Under the pieces are notes generated by a model. The model was given only the letters and a program-made list of their open reading frames with translations, was not told where the DNA came from and did no database searches. The translations under genes and the position numbers were made by a program. From Haloprofundus salilacus (lineage in GTDB: Archaea > Halobacteriota > Halobacteria > Halobacteriales > Haloferacaceae), in the NCBI RefSeq assembly GCF_020150815.1, contig NZ_CP083723.1, positions 62,001 to 126,000 on the forward strand: a stretch of DNA of 64,000 nt, written 5' to 3'. Below are positions 23,014 through 30,415 of this stretch, piece after piece (the first letter of the stretch is position 1; each line of letters starts with the position of its first letter).

Positions 23014-23175
23014 ATGCCTACAACGGGGTTCCTTCTCTTCTGGGTGCCAATTGCGTTCGTATTCATCGTCGTTGCTTCGTTCACGGGCACTATACTTGCT
23101 CTCCAAGTCTACTATGACAACAGAACTCTGTCTCTCTCAGAGTTTACGAAGCGATTCAACAACGACAGGAGATAA
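23014..23175 (+). CDS. Small single-span membrane protein (53 aa)
   Basis: ATG at 23014, TAA at 23173. One long hydrophobic helix (FLLFWVPIAFVFIVVASFTG) is followed by a hydrophilic tail (DNRTLSLSEFTKRFNNDRR). It begins about 50 bases after the repeat trailer, the same arrangement as the lipoprotein gene after R11. No family recognised. Confidence 0.6.
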   Translation: MPTTGFLLFWVPIAFVFIVVASFTGTILALQVYYDNRTLSLSEFTKRFNNDRR

Positions 23176-23237
23176 TTACATCTCCCACACAGTGCGATTC
23201 AAGTAGCACGCATCAAGCGCCGAGCCAGTGACCGAGA

Positions 23238-23321
23238 CGCGCACTGTATTCAGCAGGCGATGAACGAACTTCTGGACAGTTGTCAGTAAGGGAGTGCAAG
23301 ATACAGAGGGTATTTTCAGCA
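23238..23321 (+). repeat. Array repeat R18 (type A)
   Basis: Left arm CTGTATTCAGCAG, middle GCGATGAACGAACTTCTGG, right arm GTGCAAGATACAGAGGG, third arm TTTTCAGCA. The middle is the same sub-variant as R22 and R24. Confidence 0.9.
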
Positions 23322-23440
23322 AACAGGTCGCCTTTTATCCTATACTTTTAGCTCGAAACAACGAGAAGAAATTGTGACTGTGCAACAGTGACAGCTCGGT
23401 TCGACAGAAGATACTTGCTTGCTAGAAGATATTTGCCATT

Positions 23441-23968
23441 ATGAAACGCCGTGCCCTCCTCACTCTCTCGGGGACCGTACTCACCGGTCTCGCAGGCTGT
23501 TCCGAGACGCTCTCCTTCGATTCGAGCAGATCGGCGGAGGCAGTCACCGTCAAGCAACCCGGTTGCTCGCCGTATGAGGCAGACCGGATTGTGACACCTT
23601 CCGAGGAAACGCTGGTAGTCCATTATGATGTCTCGGGGTCGCTTTCTGGTGACTTCGACCAGTGGGAGGAGACGATTACGCTCCAGAATACTGGAGACTT
23701 ACCGATCGAATTGACGGACTACACAATACAGTTTGAAACCGGCCAGGATTTCACGTTCGATGGCTTGACGCTCATCCCGAGCGCAAGTGTCATATTGGTC
23801 ACCTTCGGGAATCCCGGGATACCGACAACGACCACTTGTCCAAAGTACGACTACGTACGGCAGGTTGGCCTCGTCGAACCGCTCTTACAGGACCGAACAA
23901 CGCGCGTATCCGTCCTTGCTCCAGACGGTGATCATCTCTTCAGAAAACAAATTGAGTTAGAGGGATAG
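23441..23968 (+). CDS. Haloarchaeal lipoprotein with lamin-tail-like domain
   Basis: 175 residues. The signal (KRRALLTLSGTVLTGLAGC) ends in a lipobox LAGC. The mature domain contains WEETITLQNTGDLPIELTDY and FDGLTLIPSASVILVTFGN, the pattern of the lamin-tail/LTD beta-sandwich found on exported haloarchaeal proteins. It is probably anchored outside the membrane. Only gene between R18 and R19. Confidence 0.75.
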   Translation: MKRRALLTLSGTVLTGLAGCSETLSFDSSRSAEAVTVKQPGCSPYEADRIVTPSEETLVVHYDVSGSLSGDFDQWEETITLQNTGDLPIELTDYTIQFETGQDFTFDGLTLIPSASVILVTFGNPGIPTTTTCPKYDYVRQVGLVEPLLQDRTTRVSVLAPDGDHLFRKQIELEG

Positions 23969-24041
23969 TCGGCTACGATTGCATCTGTCGCTGCAATAAA
24001 CCCGTGCTCTGAACGTAACACCGAGGAAGTCGTGCTGCATA

Positions 24042-24120
24042 TGCGCCCTGTATTCAGCACGACTGTAGACATCCCCCCATTCTCTGTCAGAAGACGCGTG
24101 CTTAATGTAGAGGATGCATC
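24042..24120 (+). repeat. Array repeat R19 (type B)
   Basis: Left arm CTGTATTCAGCAC, right arm GTGCTTAATGTAGAGG. Followed to about 24190 by the R2-like trailer (CTCTCACGGAGGCCTCGTT, then AACTAACCACGAAGTAG). Confidence 0.8.
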
Positions 24121-24301
24121 TCTCACGGAGGCCTCGTTAATTCCGTCTCATCGGCGCTGAACTAACCACGAAGTAGCGCATGCGAATTGACTACGTTGGT
24201 CGTCTTTTCCTTTTGCTCCAGAACCATGACATACTCAACATTAACCATTTCTTGATATTATCAATAGAAAGTTACATATTGGATAGTTACTACTTTTCCA
24301 T

Positions 24302-24514
24302 ATGGTAGATGTCATGAGGAGCGTCAGATTGGTGTTGGCTGGATTCACCATACTGTGGGGGCTGCTTATCTGGATAAATTTCTGGCCTTACCTGTCCAAT
24401 CCAGACATTTGGCGCGGAGGGCTCGATGTCTTGTATAGTTTGACTTTGGGCGTTGGCTTATTGTTGATACTAATTGGTGTCAGTAGTATTAGGGGCGAAA
24501 CTACTCAGGAGTAG
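24302..24514 (+). CDS. Small two-helix membrane protein (70 aa)
   Basis: Hydrophobic segments VLAGFTILWGLLIWINFW and LTLGVGLLLILIGVSSI with a short charged tail RGETTQE. The upstream sequence is very AT-rich (CATATTGGATAGTTACTAC), likely the promoter. Only gene between R19 and R20. No family recognised. Confidence 0.6.
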   Translation: MVDVMRSVRLVLAGFTILWGLLIWINFWPYLSNPDIWRGGLDVLYSLTLGVGLLLILIGVSSIRGETTQE

Positions 24515-24621
24515 TCAGCACTCCTTTCGAGTGTCATCTGTCGATAACTGACTACTCAATACAAACCGCTGTAGCGAGCGATTCGATTAGCTCACAGTGA
24601 GTGCCGAATTGGTGACCGATA

Positions 24622-24705
24622 CGCGCCTTGTATTCAGCACAGTCGGTGAAGCCCACCTAGGTGTTGTCAGATGGTGTGTGCTGAATAGAGAGGGTGTAGT
24701 CAGCA
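24622..24705 (+). repeat. Array repeat R20 (type B)
   Basis: Left arm TTGTATTCAGCAC, right arm GTGTGCTGAATAGAGAGGG, third arm GTAGTCAGCA. The extended left motif GTGACCGATACGCGCC is present. Confidence 0.85.
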
Positions 24706-24784
24706 AACCAAAATCTACTGGGGAGATAAATTTCGGTTCGTGGCAGAAAGGTTCAATTCTCGTCGCGTCCTCTCTATAGAAGTT

Positions 24785-25165
24785 ATGGAACGATACGTCG
24801 ATGGATTCGTCATCCCAATCTCGAACGATAATCTCGATGCGTATCGCGATATGGCTAGTGAGGCCGGAAAGCTCTGGATCGAACACGGCGCTCTCGAGTA
24901 TTTTGAGGGGATCGGAGACGATATGGAGCCCGACATGGGCGACATGCCGATGGTGACCTTCCCAGAGCTCGCCGAAACCGGAGACGACGAAACGGTCGTG
25001 TTCTCATTTATTGTGTTCGAGTCGCGCGAACACCGCGACGAGGTGAACGCGAAGGTGATGGAAGATCCCGCGATGGACACGGAAAATTACGATGAGGAGA
25101 TGCCCTTCGACCCGGAACGCATGGCGTATGGCGGCTTCCGCTCCATCGTCAGTTACGAGGACTGA
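24785..25165 (+). CDS. DUF1428 family protein
   Basis: 126 residues from the ATG at 24785; earlier in-frame codons are unlikely. The family pattern is clear: YVDGFVIPISNDNLDAYRDM, ALEYFEGIGDD, VVFSFIVFESREHRDEVNAK, DPAMDTENYDEEMPFDPERM and MAYGGFRSIV. DUF1428 proteins (E. coli YbaA type) have a ferredoxin-like dimeric alpha/beta-barrel fold. Their biological role is not settled. Only gene between R20 and R21. Confidence 0.9.
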   Translation: MERYVDGFVIPISNDNLDAYRDMASEAGKLWIEHGALEYFEGIGDDMEPDMGDMPMVTFPELAETGDDETVVFSFIVFESREHRDEVNAKVMEDPAMDTENYDEEMPFDPERMAYGGFRSIVSYED

Positions 25166-25267
25166 TTACAGATATCAGTAGAGGGAGTCGGTCGGACCAG
25201 GCCTTGATACGCAATTCGATTCAGAAGCGGCTCACCGAGTACTCGAAACTGGTGTCTTTGCGAAATT

Positions 25268-25352
25268 GGCGCTCTGTATTCAGCAGTCGGTGAACGAACT
25301 CCTCAATCGCTGTCAGTAACGGAGTGCAAGATACAGAGAGTCTCTTCAGCAG
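25268..25352 (+). repeat. Array repeat R21 (type A)
   Basis: Left arm CTGTATTCAGCAG, right arm GTGCAAGATACAGAGAG, third arm CTCTTCAGCAG. Apart from this copy the 400 bases before the CNNM gene hold no feature that I can support. Confidence 0.85.
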
Positions 25353-25569
25353 GACCCGATGCTGATTTGCCTACTGAATGTCGAGGCCCCATGTTCGCAG
25401 GCAGTCGGCGGAATGAGGAGGAGAGTCTATGGCCTCTAATCCACAGGACTAGTTCACTATTGACAGTAGTCGTTCACCCGCGAATCCGTTAGATGGTTTT
25501 AGTCACTGGAACGAGATGCATAGCTATGGACACGCTCCAATCGAACGGCAATACTTTCCGGAGGCACCG

Positions 25570-26901
25570 ATGGTAAACGTCGCGCTTTCAGCGGCACAAA
25601 TCGTCTTAGCGCTGTTTCTCGTGGTGCTCAATGGCTTTTTTGTCGCTGCAGAGTTCGCCTTCGTTCGGATTCGGGGGACATCAGTTGACCAGCTCGTTGA
25701 GGAGAAGCGGCCCGGCTCGGGGACGCTCCAAGAAGTGATGACGAATCTCGACAACTACCTCGCCACAACGCAACTCGGTATCACCATCGCATCCCTCGGG
25801 TTGGGATGGGTCGGCGAACCCGCAGTGGCGGCGCTCATCGAACCCGTACTGGAATCGGTTCTCCCGGCGAATCTCATCCATCTCGTTGCGTTCGCAATCG
25901 GTTTTAGTATCATCACGTTTCTCCACGTCGTCTTCGGTGAGCTCGCGCCGAAGACGCTCGCAATCGCCAAGACCGAGCGGCTCTCGCTGTTCCTCGCCCC
26001 GCCGATGAAGCTCTTCTATTACATACTCTATCCGGGAATTGTGGTCTTCAACGGGGCAGCCAACGCGTTTACGCGGTCGCTCGGTGTGCCGCCCGCTTCC
26101 GAAACGGATGAAACACTCGGCGAGCGGGAGCTCCTTCGGGTACTAACGCAATCCGGCGAGGGAGGGAACATCGACGTGGCAGAAGTGACGATGATCGAGC
26201 GCGTCTTCGATCTTGACGACACCGTGGTGCGAGAGGTCATGGTCCCACGCCCGGACGTGGTGAGCGTTCCTGCAGATGTCACGCTATCCGAGCTTCATTC
26301 GATCGTCTTCGAGGCCGGTCACACGCGCTATCCGGTTCTTGATGCCAACGACGGCGATCAAGTGGTCGGATTCGTGGATGTCAAGGAAGTGCTGCGCGCA
26401 GAGGTGGACGATGGGGATGCCGAGATAGTCGGTGACATCGCCCGCGAGATTCTCATCGTCCCGGAGACAATGGCAATTAGCGATCTCCTGATACAGTTCA
26501 GAGAGGATCGCCAGCAGATGGCCGCAGTCATCGACGAGTGGGGAGCGTTCGAGGGGATTGCAACGGTTGAAGACATCGTTGAGGCCCTCGTCGGAGACCT
26601 TCGAGACGGATTTGATCTCGATGAGCGCGAACCCTCGATACGTCGGCGCGACGATGGGGGGTACGACATTGACGGAGGAGTCCACTTGTCGAACGTTAAC
26701 AATACTCTGGCTGGGGACTTCGAAAGCGAGGAGGTCGAAACGATCGGTGGACTGGTGCTCGGGCAACTCAACCGCGCGCCAGAACCTGGCGACCGCGTCG
26801 ATATCGACGGTCACGTCGTTGAGGTAACGAGCGTCGAGGGGACCCGAATTTCGACGGTATGGGTCCATGAAAAAGATCCCGATGATCCAGCGGTGGACTG
26901 A
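25570..26901 (+). CDS. CNNM/CorC-type membrane protein with CBS pair
   Basis: 443 residues from the ATG at 25570; an earlier ATG at 25516 adds 18 non-conserved residues. The N-terminal DUF21/CNNM membrane domain has a typical start (IVLALFLVVLNGFFVAAEFA) and THxxL-like LDNYLATTQLGITIASLGLGW. Two CBS domains follow (VMVPRPDVVSVPAD and FREDRQQMAAVIDEWGAFEG), then a CorC_HlyC domain (YDIDGGVHLSNVN). The family handles divalent cations, mostly Mg2+ export or sensing. It is the largest plain cassette between R21 and R22 and a housekeeping-like gene. Confidence 0.9.
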   Translation: MVNVALSAAQIVLALFLVVLNGFFVAAEFAFVRIRGTSVDQLVEEKRPGSGTLQEVMTNLDNYLATTQLGITIASLGLGWVGEPAVAALIEPVLESVLPANLIHLVAFAIGFSIITFLHVVFGELAPKTLAIAKTERLSLFLAPPMKLFYYILYPGIVVFNGAANAFTRSLGVPPASETDETLGERELLRVLTQSGEGGNIDVAEVTMIERVFDLDDTVVREVMVPRPDVVSVPADVTLSELHSIVFEAGHTRYPVLDANDGDQVVGFVDVKEVLRAEVDDGDAEIVGDIAREILIVPETMAISDLLIQFREDRQQMAAVIDEWGAFEGIATVEDIVEALVGDLRDGFDLDEREPSIRRRDDGGYDIDGGVHLSNVNNTLAGDFESEEVETIGGLVLGQLNRAPEPGDRVDIDGHVVEVTSVEGTRISTVWVHEKDPDDPAVD

Positions 26902-27079
26902 GTGGGAGTATGGCCTTGATCGTTTGGCCTGTTCGGCTTCTTGCCGTCATCTAGTGTGGCTCGTTCTCTACTGGCGTGATTGGTAGTCGTTCATCAATCG
27001 GCTCAACAAATGAGGCGTCTAGGATTCTAGCGGTGGAACCAGACCTGCGGTAGAATCAGATAGAAGGTACTGTAGGATA

Positions 27080-27165
27080 CGCGCGTTGTATTCAGCAGGC
27101 GGTGAACGAACTTCTGGACAGTTGTCAGTAAGGGAGTACAAGATACAGAGGATACGTCGGTCATT
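27080..27165 (+). repeat. Array repeat R22 (type A)
   Basis: Left arm TTGTATTCAGCAG, middle GCGGTGAACGAACTTCTGG, right arm GTACAAGATACAGAGGATAC, then GTCGGTC instead of a third arm. R24 has the same variant ending. Confidence 0.9.
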
Positions 27166-27374
27166 CCAGTGGATTAGGGACGACGAATCGTTTCGGGGCT
27201 ATATTTTCGATGTTAGAGGCTTCAATGGGGTTGGGGAATTTTCCAAAGGCATTCAACAGCGCCTGTGTCGATCTCCTCGCGGAGGACGGTATTGGAACTG
27301 TGGCGGGACGCGAGCAATCGACGCCCGTTCTGAGAGTGACTAACCTCAGTCCCTCACGAAGTGCCCACATCTAA
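27161..27374. pseudogene. Unassigned gene remnant
   Basis: Both strands have open frames. The plus frame from the ATG at 27210 reads MLEASMGLGNFPKAFNSACV and then DLLAEDGIGTVAGRE. The minus frame ends at repeat R22 and reads RSTQALLNAFGKFPNPIEAS and then ENIAPKRFVVPNPLE. I cannot decide which is the remnant; neither has a convincing complete gene. The stretch directly follows R22, so a gene end was probably replaced by the repeat. Confidence 0.3.
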
Positions 27375-27406
27375 CTACGTCTGAGGTTTGCGTTCTGCGT
27401 CGGATC

Positions 27407-28423
27407 TTAGCGTTGTGATTCGCGGAGGATCAGCGGCTCGATGGCAAGTGTCCGTTTCGCTATGGTGACGATGCGAAGGACGTATGAGACGAACAGCATG
27501 AATGGAACGAGCGTCACCGCAAACGCACCGCCCACAACGAGGATGATGTGATCGAGACCGAGTGTGCTTCCCGGGAACGTCCCCGCATCGACGATTCCGA
27601 CCATGATACCCGCAACGGCCAACGCCGGGACTGCAGCATAGAGAATCATCTGAGACAAGTCGATGAGTGCCCACTGGAAGTACAGCGTCTTGATGTGTTC
27701 GCGCGCCGGACCAAACAGAGACAGCGCTGTTTTGAGGTCATCAAGCAAGCCGTGTTCTTCCTCATTGAGGCTCTCTTCGTATTCGTTCGCGAGACGTTCA
27801 ACTTGGAAGATTTTCCAGCTATAATTGAAATTTAGTGCAGCGAATAACACATTGAACGAGCCGAACTGCGCATCCTCAAGTTGGTCACGTACCGTGTCAG
27901 CGTTCCCAGTGACGCTTTCAGCAAATTCATCGACCTCTTCTCGGAGATTCTCGTTATTATTCTTGTCAATCGACTCTCGAAGAGCCGTAGTTCGTTGTGC
28001 CGTGATTCCGATGATCTGCCGGAGGAATTCGGATGGATCGGCAGGACTCGGAGATCCGATTAATTCTTCAGTATAATCCCGGAAATCCATCGAACTGGAC
28101 ATACGCTCGCGTTGATCGCCGAGTGGGCCGTTCTCTTGGGAGAGGACGAGCTGACCGATCGTGACGACGAGTGTCGTCCCAGTCACGATGACCGTGATCA
28201 TCGTCGAGAACATCGTGTCGATCATGTCGCCGGACTCGATTTGCCGTGAAAACGGTGGATCGAGGACAGCGACGGCGATGACGAATGCGACGAACACGGC
28301 ACTGGTCAGGACGCTGGAGACGAGAAGGCGGTTCGCGCGCAGCAGCAACCAAACTTTAATCCGACTCTCGCCCGAGCGCTCACGCATCGTGTTGGCCGTA
28401 CTGATGTCGGTCTCGTCAGTCAT
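27407..28423 (-). CDS. Conserved haloarchaeal membrane protein
   Basis: 338 residues. Two membrane helices come early (LLVSSVLTSAVFVAFVIAVA and MFSTMITVIVTGTTLVVTIG). A long soluble helical domain occupies about residues 100-245. Two more helices lie near the end (MILYAAVPALAVAGIMVGIV and IILVVGGAFAVTLVPFMLFV). The pattern LVLSQENGPLGDQRERM after the second helix is characteristic of a haloarchaeal family without assigned function. Its ATG overlaps the stop of the DUF4177 gene by four bases, so they form an operon. Confidence 0.75.
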   Translation of the reverse strand: MTDETDISTANTMRERSGESRIKVWLLLRANRLLVSSVLTSAVFVAFVIAVAVLDPPFSRQIESGDMIDTMFSTMITVIVTGTTLVVTIGQLVLSQENGPLGDQRERMSSSMDFRDYTEELIGSPSPADPSEFLRQIIGITAQRTTALRESIDKNNNENLREEVDEFAESVTGNADTVRDQLEDAQFGSFNVLFAALNFNYSWKIFQVERLANEYEESLNEEEHGLLDDLKTALSLFGPAREHIKTLYFQWALIDLSQMILYAAVPALAVAGIMVGIVDAGTFPGSTLGLDHIILVVGGAFAVTLVPFMLFVSYVLRIVTIAKRTLAIEPLILRESQR

Positions 28424-28626
28424 ACTGGCTCATCCGATTGGGTAGGTCGCTTGAAAACGAGGTACTTGGTGCCGCCTCCTTCGTAGTCGATCGTCTCCAC
28501 AAACTCCCAGCCCTCTGCACCGAGTTGATTCAACTCTGCTTTCGGATCCTCTGCTTCTTTTTGGGTCTCATCGCGCGGTGGGCGAAGCGTCTCGTACTCC
28601 CAGCGGGTCACTTTTGATTCGGACAT
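28420..28626 (-). CDS. DUF4177 protein, copy 1 (68 aa)
   Basis: ATG at 28624-28626. The family pattern is visible: KVTRWEYETLRPP, LNQLGAEGWEFVETI and TKYLVFKRP. The stop overlaps the membrane-protein start by four bases (ATGA). DUF4177 proteins are small alpha/beta proteins of unknown function. A second, diverged copy is at 29237-29449. Confidence 0.75.
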   Translation of the reverse strand: MSESKVTRWEYETLRPPRDETQKEAEDPKAELNQLGAEGWEFVETIDYEGGGTKYLVFKRPTQSDEPV

Positions 28627-28799
28627 CACTACTAGTAGATACTGCAGCCCCCTATACCCGCTCCACCACCGAGATGGAGGGAACATTCCTGATACGGAAT
28701 ATGGTCTGCTTGGACGCCCAGCAGTACAACGCGCAAGCACTCGGACATCGAAGCGGACAATGGATGGCGAGCACTCCCTCACGCCGTCGGGCCGTTGCG

Positions 28800-29016
28800 A
28801 CGATAGTCTTGGATTCGATACGAAGCAGTCCCGCTCGGCAAACTCATCGGTACTTTCGCGCTCGTCAGTCTCGTCCTGTTCACTCTCGTATTCTTGCTCA
28901 GTGCTTAGGATCCAGCTACGATTCTGGCAGTGGTTGAGCAATTTATCCTCGCCGTCGGTGCGGGGATCGTACTTATGTATGTCATCGCTCGTAGGAAGCA
29001 CCTGTCCGGCGACTGA
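28800..29016 (+). pseudogene. Broken two-helix membrane protein
   Basis: One plus frame reads YEAVPLGKLIGTFALVSLVL, FTLVFLLSA, then TAG, then in the same frame DPATILAVVEQFILAVGAGI, VLMYVIARRKHLSGD and TGA. Both halves are typical membrane helices, so a single in-frame stop has interrupted an older gene of about 70 residues. No start is preserved upstream. The bases 28640-28800 hold no other supported feature. Confidence 0.45.
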
Positions 29017-29086
29017 ATCGCATCGTGTCCACCCACCGTTTGGAGCATTCCTGCAAGAGGAAATCACGAAAACTTGGTGACCGATA

Positions 29087-29163
29087 CGCGCCTTGTATTC
29101 AGCAGTCGGTGAGCGAGCTCCTCGACAGCTGTCAGTAACGGAGTGTAAGATACAAAGGGGTGA
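29087..29163 (+). repeat. Array repeat R23 (type A)
   Basis: Left arm TTGTATTCAGCAG, right arm GTGTAAGATACAAAGGGG. The third arm is not recognisable. The middle (GAGCGAGCTCCTCGACAGC) is shared with R6. Confidence 0.8.
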
Positions 29164-29236
29164 GTCGGGCACCGCGAACAGGCTGTCTGGGTAGTGGTCC
29201 CGGAGGTTCTCTTCGGCAGGTTCGGAAGGTCGTCAC

Positions 29237-29422
29237 TCAGCGGGAACGTCGGAGGAACAGTTCGGCACCGCCCCACCAGTTGACGACGACCTCGTCAAGT
29301 TCCCATCCGTCCGCCGCGAGGTCGTTCAACAATCGCTCGGTCGCATCGCGCTTGATTCGGAACCACAGAAGGCTGGTCGGAGCGTTGACGACCTTGTACT
29401 CGTAGTCAGCTTCGCCGCTCAT
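29237..29422 (-). CDS. DUF4177 protein, copy 2 (61 aa)
   Basis: Preferred ATG at 29420-29422 (MSGEADYEYKVVNAPT); a longer start at 29449 is possible. The motif LLNDLAADGWELDEVVVNWW corresponds to the LxxLGAEGWE motif of copy 1. Only gene between R23 and R24, minus strand. Two DUF4177 genes within 1 kb suggest duplication of a cassette or independent capture. Confidence 0.65.
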   Translation of the reverse strand: MSGEADYEYKVVNAPTSLLWFRIKRDATERLLNDLAADGWELDEVVVNWWGGAELFLRRSR

Positions 29423-29598
29423 AAGCCGTTCACTCGTCATTGTGTTCACGATAATCTAAAAGTCGCGCAACGAAAACCGTTCCGTTCATCTCGAAGCGCG
29501 GCAACGTCAATTTTACTGACTTTCAAAGTGCTGAGCAACGATAGACGACGAGTCAGCCGGGTGTCATGAAATGAAGCAGCGAGACTGAGTAGCCGATA

Positions 29599-29681
29599 CG
29601 CGCACTGTATTCAGCAGGCGGTGAACGAACTTTTGGACAGTTGTCAGTAAGGGAGTACAAGATACAGAGGATACGTCGGTC
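29599..29681 (+). repeat. Array repeat R24 (type A)
   Basis: Nearly identical to R22 over the whole copy, including GTACAAGATACAGAGGATAC and the GTCGGTC ending. Confidence 0.9.
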
Positions 29682-29744
29682 GTATACGGACCTCGTTTGG
29701 GAAATTGTTCGCTGGACCCCGAAGGAGAAGACGAGGGACTCTCG

Positions 29745-30146
29745 TCACGGTTCTTCGTCAATAGGAACTTCTACCTCCAGTTCTACTAGGGGTGTTTCGC
29801 TCGCGAGGCTCTCGACACCGATGGCGGTGTGGCAGGGAAAAGGCTCGGTCGAAAAAACCTCTCGATACACTGACTGAAACGCCTCGTAGTGGTCCCTAAT
29901 ATCGACGATATAGCTCGTGATTTTGACAATGTCCTCGAGTTCCCTGTCCACACTTTGAAGAATCGTCTCGACGTTCTCGAATGCCTGCCGAGTCTGTGAC
30001 TCGACATCGTTGCCGACGTAGTTCCCGTCTTCGTCCGTCCCGACCTGTCCCGATATGTAGAACGCCCCGTCGGCGACGATTGCAGGGCTGAAGTGATGCG
30101 GCGTTGTGTCGGCTAGGTTTTTTGGCTCGATAACTCTCCGTGCCAT
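29745..30146 (-). CDS. RidA (YjgF/YER057c/UK114) family protein
   Basis: 133 residues from the ATG at 30144-30146 (MARRVIEPKN); MAMARR from 30152 is possible. The fold signature is complete: FSPAIVADGAFYISGQVGTD, QTRQAFENVETILQS, DIVKITSYIVDIRDHYEAFQ and LVELEVEVPID. RidA enzymes hydrolyse reactive enamines/imines through a conserved Arg in the PxR segment. Here that segment reads FPCHTAIGVESLA, with His where Arg is expected, so it may belong to a non-deaminase subfamily. Only gene between R24 and R25. Confidence 0.85.
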   Translation of the reverse strand: MARRVIEPKNLADTTPHHFSPAIVADGAFYISGQVGTDEDGNYVGNDVESQTRQAFENVETILQSVDRELEDIVKITSYIVDIRDHYEAFQSVYREVFSTEPFPCHTAIGVESLASETPLVELEVEVPIDEEP

Positions 30147-30278
30147 AGCCATGTCATCTTCGATGGTCTGAATAAAAATTCGGTTGGTAGAGAGAAATAC
30201 TGATTCTTCCCAGAGGTTCGATATCGACGTCCTTCGACGACAGAACTGAACGGTCGAACAGCAGACACCGTGACCGAT

Positions 30279-30342
30279 ATGCGCCCTGTATTCAGCACGG
30301 TTCCTAAAACCTATTACCGCCTGAGGGTTTCAACAGAGCCTA
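30279..30342 (+). repeat. Array repeat R25 (type D), last copy
   Basis: Left arm CTGTATTCAGCAC, then TTCCTAAAACC and CTGAGGGTTTCAACAGAGCC as in R17. It marks the border between the array and the conjugation-type element. Confidence 0.75.
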
Positions 30343-30362
30343 TCGACTCTACGTGTCGCTCG

Positions 30363-30384
30363 ACCTCCGCCGCAAGACGGAGGT
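30363..30384. terminator. Hairpin between the array and the VirD4-like gene
   Basis: ACCTCCG and CGGAGGT pair perfectly over seven bases around CCGCAAGA. It lies 30 bases beyond the stop of the VirD4-like gene, followed on that strand by a modest T-run region, so it may end its transcript. Confidence 0.3.
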
Positions 30385-30415
30385 ATGCGCTCGAATCTTT
30401 ATTACAACCCAGCCT

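Larger units (their letters stand above)
353..30342 (+). other. Cassette-like gene array bounded by co-oriented repeats
   Basis: Twenty-five copies of one 80-90 bp repeat family, all in the same orientation, divide this stretch into intervals that mostly hold one or two unrelated small genes on either strand. The shared layout of a copy is: CGCGCNCTGTATTCAGCA, a 33-37 base middle that is variable but alignable (it ends GTCAGWAR-N4-GTGC), then RATACAGAGGGTGTATTCAGCA. The first 12 bases of the CTGTATTCAGCA arm pair with TGCTGAATACAG in the right arm, perfectly in type B copies and imperfectly in types A and C. A further direct copy of TATTCAGCA often follows. Type D copies keep only the left half. 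No integrase or other obvious mobilising gene lies in the window, and the array may extend to the left. The cassette interpretation is inference; the repeats, orientation and spacing are seen directly. Confidence 0.7.

Noticed and set aside
28420-29172. A 250-codon minus-strand frame ahead of the DUF4177 gene
   Set aside because: The upstream part is antisense to the membrane-protein relic and to repeat R23. The DUF4177 domain starts at the ATG at 28626.
30343-30415. A tRNA or attachment site at the array/element border
   Set aside because: No cloverleaf or TψC-like motif was found; only a short hairpin is visible.
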